A stretch of DNA of 64,000 nt from NCBI RefSeq assembly GCF_964204865.1, contig NC_135251.1:20770001-20834000 (forward strand). The letters run 5' to 3'. The translations under genes and the position numbers were made by a program. Positions within the stretch are counted from its first letter, which is position 1. Each line of letters begins with the position of its first letter. The DNA comes from Styela clava. Lineage: Eukaryota > Chordata > Ascidiacea > Stolidobranchia > Styelidae. Under the pieces are notes generated by a model. That model saw only the letters and a list, made by a program, of their open reading frames with translations. It had not been told where the DNA came from and made no database searches. Below, piece by piece: positions 34,431-44,707 of the stretch.

Positions 34431-37400
34431 ATGAAGCTTTCGAAAAGAACTATTTCTTTTTTGGTAGCAGTTGTGTCTTTGGTGATCGTTTGTTCTGTAG
34501 CTGTTCTTTGCGTCATCCTTCTCCCAGTTGAAGAAGAGCATAGTCCCGATTTGTCTGGACGGGATTTTTCATTTCGTGTTACAACGAGTGGCGAAATAAT
34601 ATGGACGGATACAAAAACGGGGAGCAAGAAATTAGGTATACAGTCAAACATTCGCGGACAAAGCGACTGCAAAGACAGTGTGTGCCATCACGGTATACAT
34701 TACCTGGAAGATAAATCGCCTGGCGAAGTTGAGGTGGGTGCTATCGAGTTCAATTGCTTTGGGATGGGAAGAGAAAAGCCGATAGGACGGCTTAACCATA
34801 TGGCGACCCACGGTCTCTCGTCCTGTTACCCTTCCATGTCGGGTATGGGATTAGTTGGTTATTTGTTTTCGGAAGCATGGACTTGATGGTGGAGGAAGCC
34901 GTAACCGACAAGTGGTTACGTCAACCACCCTACGGCGGCGAGGAGTCCAGCAATCCTATCGCACATAACCCTTCCCGCACGGGATTCGAACACCTTTATA
35001 TAAATTATATATATATATTATTCTACTAATCCACTCTTGTGGTGATTTCTGATTAAATTTCTTCCGTCAATAAACATCACAGCAAAATTAGGTGAAAATA
35101 ATTTGATACGAAGATGCTGTTTATTCGGGAAAACCTCACATATGAGGAGTCAAAATAAGCTCAGCAGCGACCTCAAATATACAAGTAAAAATTCTTTAAT
35201 TTTCATTAATATGGGCTGTAAATAAACAGTCAGTGACTATACTAACATTTGCTTGTGAGTACCCAATAAGCAATAACCCATCGGAGATATCGTGTTTTTA
35301 TACAGTGTTACGAGGTCTTTTCATCTAAGGACACCACGGAGGAAAATCTCGAAGTACAAGATTGTGTATTTTTTGAAGAGGCTGAAGACAACGAGAAAGT
35401 CTACTGGTACGGAGGTTCTGAACTGTACTTGCAGCGCTGGCCTATAAATGAGGTTAACAAAAGAGCCTTTGAAGTGTATCTATCAACTGACCTACCTTGG
35501 AGACATGGCAACGTATTGGAACGATATTGGTTGTCTTCTAACGGCGCGGCGATTTTTGTATACTCGAACGTTCCTTTGTCAGTCAGTCAAACTGCTAACG
35601 AGACAATTTGTTTTCGTGCAGCATATAATAATACTTATTATTTTGGACTCGATTATTCTCCATCGTCTACAAACGATACCTTTTCAAACACAAAAACCGA
35701 ATTACGATACGCTGTGTGTCTCTCTAATGACGCTACGGCTACCCACGAGGCAATGCTCGAATCAAGAACGAACAATAGCTCTGGATTTATAGACAGGCCA
35801 ACAGGTCTACCTGATACCAGAATGTTCCAGGATCCAATCTGGTCAACATGGGCGAGGTAAGAAAACGTAGCCTATATATATATATATCGTAAATGACCTT
35901 ACATGGAAAATTAACTATCAAACTGGCACTGTAATCTGGATAAATATTGTTGCGACTTTTTTAAGCAAACCTACAAATTAAGTATTTTAGTGGAAGGCAA
36001 ATTATTTACTGATCTCATTCAGAATACAATGTTTGATACAAAGCTCCTGTCAGTTACAGTTGGTGCTCATGAATTTGATTTGTTAAACTTATCGTTCAAT
36101 CTTAAAAGCATAACTGTCAAATCTTGGAATGGCGACCATCGCCTCAAAGTGCGAAGCATTGTCAATCAAAGCATTTCTTAAATTTTGAAAAGCAGCTTTT
36201 CGTCTTGCCTTGTACAAGAAAACCGTTGTAAACATCGAAAACGGAACATCTCCTTGTCCTGTCGTTATTTTCCGTCCTTTGCTTACTTAAAATAAATGTC
36301 TCTACAGCTGACAAGGGCAAACTACGGCACTCAGACCAAATCTGGCCCGTTGGGTCATTCGATACGGCCCGCCTGATCCTGCCACAACCAAACTAAAACC
36401 AAATTTCAATGTTCTAGCAAAAAAATAGCTCATAAATTCGTTCAGAATGCGATAAAATTTAGTTTGGCACGAAGCTTATTGTTTTCCACTCTTGCTTATG
36501 TAACACTGTAGATAAAATTCTGTTAATAAAATGTAACTGTTTACGTCACACTTACATGGGTCACTCACACTCTAGGGGTGAAGAGTTTTGGCCCATGGTT
36601 TGAAAACCCTGCTCTAAAGTATAGCCAAATCAGTCACATATGAGAGCTTCATAGATGATAGTCAACGTAGTCATACCCACCCAATTGTGCCTCTTTGTGT
36701 ATCAGTAGTCTTGAAATTTCTGAAATTCATTGCGATTGAAAATAATATTTTTTTGAAGGTACAAAGAAGACATCAACCAGAGCATAGTCGAGAATTTCGC
36801 AGAGGAAATTATTGGATATAATTTCACAAATGCTCAACTAGAAATCGATGACGGATATGAGACGTATTACGGCGACTTTACATTCGATGAAACAAAGTTT
36901 CCAGATGCTGTAAAAATGATCAAATATCTGCATGACAAGGTTTGTCTACTATCGAATCATAGGTAGTTTTGTGTCTTGGGTGTCGCAGCTATAAAACGTC
37001 TGGTTGCATATTACATTTATTCATTGTGAAATATTTTCTATGTGTTTTTTTTTGCGTTGAAAAATACATCATATACTTCACTTCAATTGGAAATGTTTTC
37101 TTTATGTGATCCATTCTAATGTAGGGTCGCTGAGTAACACATGATTATGAAGTCATTTATATTGTACGATCGTCATAATTATGGTTCCCAATGATGTAAC
37201 CGTTTTGTTCATTGTTGTATATGTAGGGATTCAGGGTAACGACTTGGGTTACACCTTTCATTAACCAAAGATCCAAGAACTTTATACCTGGACGAACCAG
37301 AGGATATTTCATCAAATCATCAGAGACTGACAATTCTCCGGATTTAGTAGTATGGTGGAACGGAATTGGTGCTGTCAATGATTTTTCAAACGAGGACGCA

Positions 37401-40397
37401 TCGACGTGGTAAGTTCAGCATCAAGACGGAACGATTATTTTATTGAAAAACCTTCATCAGTTTAAAAAATAATGCATTTGTGGTTTTCTGCTTTTACCAA
37501 ATTTTAAATCATGTCATAAAATCATAAATGAATAAATAATTGGTAGAGACAAAGTTAACTCTTTGAACCCTGAAAGCCGCTAAAGCGGCTTTCCCGAGAA
37601 AGTCTTCTGACGCTGAAAGCCGCTTTAGCGGCTTTCGCATCCCGTAAGAGATATGCAACTTTGACACCTCATATCTCGCGAACCATTCATTATATTTAAA
37701 CAAGTTTTACATCGTGTGAAAGATAATCTACAGGACTAAGTATAATTTTAAAATTGAGATAAAATATTGTGATCATCTTATGAAAATTGGCAAAATTAAA
37801 AAGCATAAAAAACTGCTGAAAATTGCTCAAATCTAATTGACAAAACTTCAATTTGTTTTCGATTAAACCTGGTACATTATCGACAAAATTTGTAGAATTT
37901 GAAGATAGCTTTCCAGTGATACCATTAGATTGAACTTATGTTGCACCATTCGAATTTTAGAAGCATTTTTATTCGTGATTTTGTATGTCGCAAGATCGAG
38001 GCGACGTCAAGGTGACGTAAATAACGACCTACCACATTTACGTCGTTACGCAGCGACGTTAAGCAATTACGTTGGCACGTAGCCCCTTACGTTTCATATG
38101 AGAAACACGTTTCCTCGCATGCTCGTAAAGTCATTTACTTAAGTTCGTACTCGTGAAGCGACTAAAGACTTGTAAACGATACACGGGGAAATTTACGCAT
38201 TACATCCAGCCTCAAAATCTGTTCGACTAAAATACACAATACGCAGTGTTATTGCCGTTTTAATTGCATAAAGATATGAAAAATACGAATAGCAAAAATA
38301 AGGATTTCTAAAAACGGAAAGATGGGACATATCGATGGATGCATTGTTTAGCGCCATTGCTGAGTTTTATTGTGCCATATTTTCTTCTTCCGATAGGTGA
38401 ATACTATCCAATATTTCATCTGGACAAAGCTTTCGTTTAAAATCCATTGTAAATATAGCGATATCAGGAATGTAGCGTATATGCAGTAATTTCGAAAATC
38501 TAATGAGGCCGCAAAATGTAAAACACTGACCAGGTGAGCTACTGGTGCCACCATGTCTTCCGTGTACCCGTTATCAGTTTTTTTTTTATTCAATCTTCAT
38601 GATATCCAACGGTGAATAATTAGCCTTGATGTTTCCGGCGAAACCTCATAAATGCATGAGGATCAAATATTTCGTTTTGGCCATTCATTTCCGTCCAATA
38701 TCCAAATAGTAAACGTATATAGAATGGCCTTTATATTCTAGCAATTTTACTACGTTCGATCAAAAATCGTCTGAAAGGGTTTTATCTGCGGCCGAGGATA
38801 TGATACTGATGCAATGATGACACAATCTGAACTCAAGCTGTGAACGACCAGATGTGCAATTGCGCAATATATCTCACGCAAAGAGTTACGCACGAAACGT
38901 CGCATGAACGTTATCATGACAATGTCGTCGTCGCCCTTTGCGTAACGACGCAACGCGTCGTTACGCAAACTTGGCGTCAAAATAGTTGATCAATTTTGTT
39001 CGCAAACCATTTGAATCGATAGTACAAATTCTGCAATAAAATGAGTTATGCGTATGTTAAGAACGTCATCCGTATATTCTCCGAAAGGTAATTTTGTATA
39101 CTTTTTGTATACTTGTATACTTTTCAAAATTTTACCTATATTGATGATACATTTCTAAAAAATGTATTAAATATTACCCAAATACAAAAAAATAGTAGAT
39201 GGGGCTAAAAATAGGCTTACACATCTCATCAAAACATCTCGTGAAAAATAATGCCAGGTAAAATAAAAGACTAGATAAGCTTTTATATGACATATTACAG
39301 ACCATCTGATATCTAATGGTTTACAAGTTATTTTGATTTGAAGTTAGGGATATTACAATTTTTTTTTTTGACGCGTCAAATCGATGCGACGCCGTGGGAG
39401 GTCAGGGTGAGAGAGTAGCATCGTTCTGGGGATTCAGAGTTCAAAGAGTTAAGACTGCATTTGCTATTAATAAAAATTGTCAATATACATTATTGTTTCC
39501 TTATTTGTGTATTAATTTGTGTATTATGCCCTCATTGCATTCAGGTATGAAAAGTTATTGCAGGACGTAAAGAAAGATTATGGAATAGATTCATTCAAAT
39601 TTGACGCTGGCGAAACAAACTACGTACCTCGTAAAGGGCACACTAAGAAAAAAATTTACAACCCCGGTGACTACACAACATATTATTCAATGTCTGCTTT
39701 TAACCAAGGAGGAAACATGATGGAAATGAGATCAGCCTGGAAGACACAATCATTTCCATTTTACATGAGAATGATGGACAAGGGTTCTAGATGGGGTGGA
39801 TTCAAAGGCATAAGAACTGTCATTCCCACAGCGCTGACTTTTGGCATCATTGGATACCCTTACGTGCTACCTGATATGATTGGAGGTAATGCGTATGGAA
39901 ATCTCAAACCTGATAAAGAATTATTTATTCGGTGGCTTGAACTTACTGCTTTTCTTCCAGTAATGCAATTTTCTATTACGCCATGGGATTACGATCTTGA
40001 GGTGACGGCACTTGCAAAATTTTATGTTGACCTCCATCGAACTGTGATATATGATGAGATAATGAGAGTTTCACAAAAATATGTCGACGGTACAGGTAAC
40101 TTTATGCCTGTAAGTCCAATTTGGTACTGCGCTGCACTCGATGAAACAGAAGCTTTTGCTAGTAGCGACCAATTTTTAGTTGGTGAAAGGTATCTTGTTG
40201 CTCCAATTGTAAATGAAGGAGCAATAAAAAGAGACGTGTATTTGCCGAGGGGGAAAAACAAAGAGCCTATACTATGGCGTGACATGTTACATCCGGAAGA
40301 AGACATTTTTAGAGAAGGGGGGCAGTGGGTGAAAGATTATCCGGTGGAACTTCATGAAATATCCTGGTGGGAAAACAGCAAATTTGCAGAAAAATGA
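34431..40397 (+). CDS. MYORG: GH31 glycosidase, MYORG-like, type II membrane protein
   Basis: Five exons join in frame: 34,431-34,733, 35,330-35,856, 36,759-36,939, 37,227-37,408 and 39,545-40,397. They give 681 aa (human MYORG about 714). A short cytosolic tail and a membrane anchor (about residues 9-32) indicate a type II protein of the ER or Golgi. The GH31 barrel carries YGGSELYLQRWP, DDGYETYYGDF, the nucleophile motif FKFDAGE (Asp418) and RMMDKGSRWGG with the presumed acid/base Asp476. The 58-residue spacing is nearly the same as in human MYORG by my recollection. GYPYVLPDMIGGNAYG and FLPVMQFSITPWDYD are also typical. Human MYORG is an alpha-galactosidase of the secretory pathway; the same activity is inferred here. 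The start is the first ATG before the anchor. AATAAA is at 40,602. Confidence 0.85.
34764..34995 (-). mobile_element. tRNA-derived SINE in GH31 intron 1
   Basis: In reverse orientation it spans from the tail ('gagaaaagccgataggacgg') through 'ggaggaagccgtaaccgac' and 'ggcgaggagtccagcaatcc' to a B-box complement 'gggattcgaacacc'. The A-box half is missing. A (TA)n stretch follows at about 35,000-35,020. Confidence 0.8.
36311..36618. mobile_element. Probable hAT-type remnant in GH31 intron 2
   Basis: The left part 'caagggcaaactacggc' with 'ccaaatctggcccg', and the right end 'ggtttgaaaaccctg', resemble hAT ends. I could not find a clean target duplication, so boundaries are approximate. Confidence 0.4.
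37559..39448. mobile_element. piggyBac-like non-autonomous element in GH31 intron 4
   Basis: A 1,890-bp insertion is flanked by TTAA on both sides (37,555-37,558 and 39,449-39,452). Its inverted ends are CTCTTTGAACCCTGAA and, on the other strand, CTCTTTGAACTCTGAA. Just inside the left end is a palindromic pair GAAAGCCGCTAAAGCGGCTTTC / GCTGAAAGCCGCTTTAGCGG. Palindromic CGTCGTTACGCA motifs lie near 38,040 and 38,940. The TTAA target is the piggyBac hallmark. No transposase-like frame is present, so it is mobilised in trans if at all. It makes up most of the 2.1-kb intron. Confidence 0.8.
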
Positions 40398-41811
40398 TTT
40401 ATATATTAGAGATGTTCAAACTTATATTTTAAATTAGTATCTTTATGACGAAGTATGTTTAAGATAAATGTACGAGAGAGAAAAAATGCACATGTACTTC
40501 TATGTCGTATAACCAAACCGTTTATTTTTCATGACATGCGTTTCAGCAGCCTCTTTAGAGTCAAAGTTGATCGACTCGCAGTGTTACACAGATACCCGTT
40601 AAATAAAAAAAATGGAGATCGGCTCAACGTGACTCATTTTCATCCCACTGCTTGGCTTATCTTTCAATATGATACCGTCAATAATGTATGTTAAAACTTT
40701 CAGTTTGAATAATACTATGGAATATATTGTTTCAATGCCTGTCCGTAAGTTACAAGCAGTTACCATGATTAAAAACCAGGTTATTGAAATGGTTCCTATT
40801 CTTGCTATAATAAATAATCAAATGGTTCGAACGAACTGGTTCGATTTTCAATTGTCGTAGGTGTCGTTAGACTCATTTTCGGGACGACTTATATATTCAA
40901 CAAATTACCATTTATCACTTCTGGTAGAGGGGGCTGATTCATTTTCAGGTATTTTTACAACTTCGGTCCAAACAAGACTATAGGCAAGCAACATCTAATA
41001 GGTAAAGTGGTAGTAATTTCATTCGAACTAAATTCATTTCCTATTCAAACTTAACGGGTTTATTAATAAGACCACAACACCCTAAATGTCAGTTAAAGCT
41101 AATTGCAGTATCAGCATATTGCTCAAACGCAGAAAATTAAAATCTCTTGAAAAATATTAATTACTGTTATTTGTAACATCATCGGTAGCATCACTGTTTC
41201 ATGTGGTAATCATAGCTTTTACTATCTGACGTGCATCAATTTACTGCTATTTTCTGTACAATGGGTCCACGGTTACCGATTGCTTCCGTTCAGAATGTAG
41301 TTAATTCTAATAAAAATATCGGGAATGTTTCTGAAGTTGCTTGTCGCACTGTGTATTTGACTAGAGCGCTTTGTTACCGTTCAAATTATGGTCTACTCTC
41401 ATTAATTTTAATATTTCTTTTACACTCGGTAATATGAAAAAAAAATTGCAATTAATCAATATATCGTCATATCTGAGGGTTTTTCGACAATACACAGATA
41501 TAGAGCATCTATGAACAACATTCTTTGTGAAATATAATTTGTAATATACAAAAATGCATTTTTTGATCTCTTCAATTAAACAGGAAGACATGGAAATTAA
41601 GATAAAATTATCGGTTCGAAGCAGGCGATAGAATTCGTGTATATCTCCAAGGAACCTTTTGTAATCACAATATTGCCATTCTGAACTTCAGTTGCATTGC
41701 TTCAGTTCTTCTTCTAGATTTTTATCTTCTGATGGTGTAGATTTGAAAATATATGAAGTCGTCAACATCATAACTTGTACACTTCCATTTTTCGGTACTA
41801 CTTCTTTAACT
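40398..41811. other. Intergenic spacer
   Basis: It contains the GH31 3' untranslated region with a poly-A signal at 40,602. No gene, RNA or repeat is supported. The open frames at 40,455-40,860 and 41,231-41,437 have no family resemblance. Confidence 0.5.
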
Positions 41812-42665
41812 TGGCTTGTTATGTGAACCAACAAGATATTTAGCTTTGAGACGTCTGACGACGTCTAAACTTTGATACCATTGCATTGGATTTCTTATTA
41901 CTCCTCTGATAGCGTATACATTGGGAAATAGTTTGTACATGTTGTCTCCTGTCATAACAATTCGTTGGTTTGGTAGCCAAACTGTAACATGATATTCTGT
42001 CTCACCCGGAGTGTGTATAAGTTCTATATCAACACCTATATCGAACACAGAGAAACTTAAAATATAGGGTTTGAAAAGAGTTTCAGGCGTAAAAAATGCT
42101 TTTGACACTTGGTGTAAGGCATAATACAAATAACTTGAAAGCAGAATTTGTTTAGCTGATAAGTTTCTAAATTTTTAATGCAGAAACAGACGTGTCTTAT
42201 TTTTAAAATTCAAGTACCCGAGATTTTGTATGAAGCTCTTCCACTAAAGGTCACTGTCAGTATCGTCCGTGGCAATTTAACTTTTCCTGGACGTCGCCTG
42301 TCTCTAGAAAACGGACAACGATTTCTAGTGTCAGGCACCAAACTGCCTTATAGATCTTGAATGCAATGCAAAACCTAGAATATAAAGAAATAGGCGTTGC
42401 TCAAATTCCTTGATTAGTAACTTGATTGAATAATCATACTCTATTTTTCAAGAATTTTTTTTTGTAAGTTGATGGCTGTAAACATCAATGGTAATGTTAG
42501 GAAAATCTTCCGCTTGCTTTTCAATCACGTGCCTTGCTCCGCCATGGTGGTCTGAATTCAGAATCATAGATTCCTTGTCAATGTCAATAAGAATAATGTT
42601 CTACGCTACGACATTAACTAGCATTGCCATAAAACCGTGCACATTTAATTACGTATCCCTAGTTT
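41812..42665 (-). pseudogene. Decayed alkylsulfatase paralogue
   Basis: Read on the minus strand, pieces match successive exons of the intact gene at 44,708-48,685. About 42,610-42,550 gives IILIDIDKESM (exon 2 start), then directly DHHGGARHVIEKQAEDFPNITI (exon 3 start). About 42,358-42,330 gives SRSIRQFGA followed by a stop (exon 4). 42,032-41,812 gives GVDIELIHTPGETEYHVTVWLP...KAKYLVGSHNKPS with a stop (exon 5 start), behind a good acceptor. The rest of exon 2, including the HxH half of the metal site, is missing, as are the C-terminal dimerisation and SCP2-like parts. The intron layout is kept, so it is a duplicated rather than a retroposed copy. Confidence 0.75.
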
Positions 42666-44707
42666 TGATCATACCTATGCTATTCGATGTTTCCTCAAAA
42701 TACTTCAATGAAATGTACGATTATACGATTTTTGTAACATACTAATAGTAATATATGGCAACTGGCATCCTGGAATTGACCAGAAGTTTATACGTGCAGC
42801 TGGCGTTGCATGTCCTTCTGCGCCCAATACCGATATAATGTGTGCGCAAAGTCTCTACAATGCAACGTTCTGAATTGTAAATAAGAATATCAGTACAGAA
42901 CTAGAACATAACGCTCACTGAAGTGAAAGGAGTATATTATATAGTTGCTTGTACTGGCTTCCTTGTTATCTTCCGATATTCGCTCATGATTTCTTCCATG
43001 CTTGTTGGGCTTTCCGTTGTATCAACAATAATTCGTCATTTTCTAAAAAAGAGGGGATTACACGCCCGGGCCTTTCGCCCCGAACAAGCAGTCATTGATA
43101 TCGAACAATGTGTAAGAAGCTGCTATTATTTAGAAAGACCGGGATCTTTGCATTTCGGCGTTGCCAATTATCACACCACCGCATAGACATTTCAACCCGC
43201 TATAGGCATTATTGATTGAAAACACCGTCATAGTGTTTTACCTTAATACGATACAAACATTCATTTTCATTCTAAACCCCGGCTATGATGCTATCTGTCG
43301 ATGAGCTTGAGGCAACTTTGATTGTTAGCTTGAGGAAACAAAGTATCCAACTTCTGTATCAAAGCAAGTGATCTTGACATTACAATCGTTGGTGTGTGTG
43401 TGTGTGAAGACAAGCAAGGCCAGTAAATGATTTATATATTCGGCCGTACATCTTCACGGAAATATCTCGACGGTTAGTTTCATATTATGACCTCAACAAT
43501 TTTTTTATCGTTCCGTTTAGATTTTGAGTTTCTTCGTCAATGGTCCTTTCCATGTTCGAGGTCATGCCTACGATAAAGCGAATAGATTTTTATGCAGTAT
43601 AACTGTTTGAGTATGCCAAAATATTTGCCATGCTCCGGATAGTTATTTCGGAAATAGAAGTAGTAATAAACGCTGAAATAAATTTCGATCAAGAAGGTGC
43701 TTTTGTCATTTCTCACTCACTGTATTATAAGTACTACAATAAATATATTGATTTTGAACAAAGATTTTAATTTCTGATATTGACTTCGAGTTGAATCCCC
43801 AAATTGCCAAAACAACCTTTTCATTCCAACACGATAAAACTTTTCAATAAATGGACATTAAAATGGTGTAATCCATCATTACAGAATAATTTGAAGCAAA
43901 TAATATTGTTCAAATATTTGTTGAAGTGTGAAAAGCATTCCTGTAGAAAGGTTTACAACTCGGCTACTGTTTGAATGCATGCGTGGTACCGGTACCAATT
44001 ATTATCAATAGCCTCGCAAAATGCCGGTCGATATTATTTTTCAAAAAGGTAATTCAAAAATGGGAACGCAATAGCAGGTTGTAAAATTATATGAGCAAAT
44101 GACATTTCACACAATTTGTTGTATCATTTTTTCATCACTCGTAATGTCTGCTATGGCTTCAGTGCTTCAATAGGATTTTCATATTTATCCCGGGGAAAAA
44201 AAGAAAATCGAGTTAGACGGTACGACACCTTCGTAAGTTAAATCGAAAGATGCACGGTGAAAGTAAACGTGCATAAACTTAACTGTGGAACGAGAATATA
44301 TGAGTCGCCTGAATGTTACCGAAACTCTCCAAATGCAAGCTCCAACCTCCTTAATAACTAATCACGTCCCTACAAAATACGTTGTGCTGAAAATGAGCAC
44401 TTAATATTCGCAAAGGGAATCTTATTTGAAGCCCAGCACATGAATAAAGCGGATGGGATGCAATCACAAAAGCCTATCGTGCAAATCGTAAAATGTATTT
44501 AAGAACAGTCGGACCCGCATAATGCGACGTCGATATTACAAAGCGGGAAATTTACTTAACGATTTCATGTGCCCTAGCTCGTAAAAAAGCTTTAGTGTGA
44601 AAAAGTAGTATAAAACCACAGATCTAACGTTTCTGGTCGCTCAATTTTTGCTTCGATGCGCTGCGTACTTTATTCTCATCTGTATAGTTGCAATACAGTA
44701 AAGTAAA
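42666..44707. other. Intergenic spacer and alkylsulfatase promoter region
   Basis: No gene is supported. The plus-strand frame at 42,923-43,186 lacks any recognised family. A (GT)n run lies near 43,391-43,404, and a degraded SINE tail ('tttcatatttatcccgggg') at about 44,174-44,215. The promoter of the alkylsulfatase gene occupies the right end. Confidence 0.5.
44609..44615 (+). promoter_or_regulatory. Candidate TATA box of the alkylsulfatase gene
   Basis: TATAAAA lies 92 bp upstream of the ATG in otherwise mixed sequence. Position and sequence fit a TATA box with initiation near 44,640. Without transcript data this is only a candidate. Confidence 0.4.

Noticed and set aside
37509-38980. Minus-strand frames inside the piggyBac-like element as a transposase
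   Set aside because: They are 64-81 codons, unrelated to one another, and show no DDD motif or cysteine-rich C terminus.
42923-43186. 87-codon plus-strand frame as a membrane protein gene
   Set aside because: The hydrophobic start is suggestive, but there is no family resemblance, splice context or poly-A signal.
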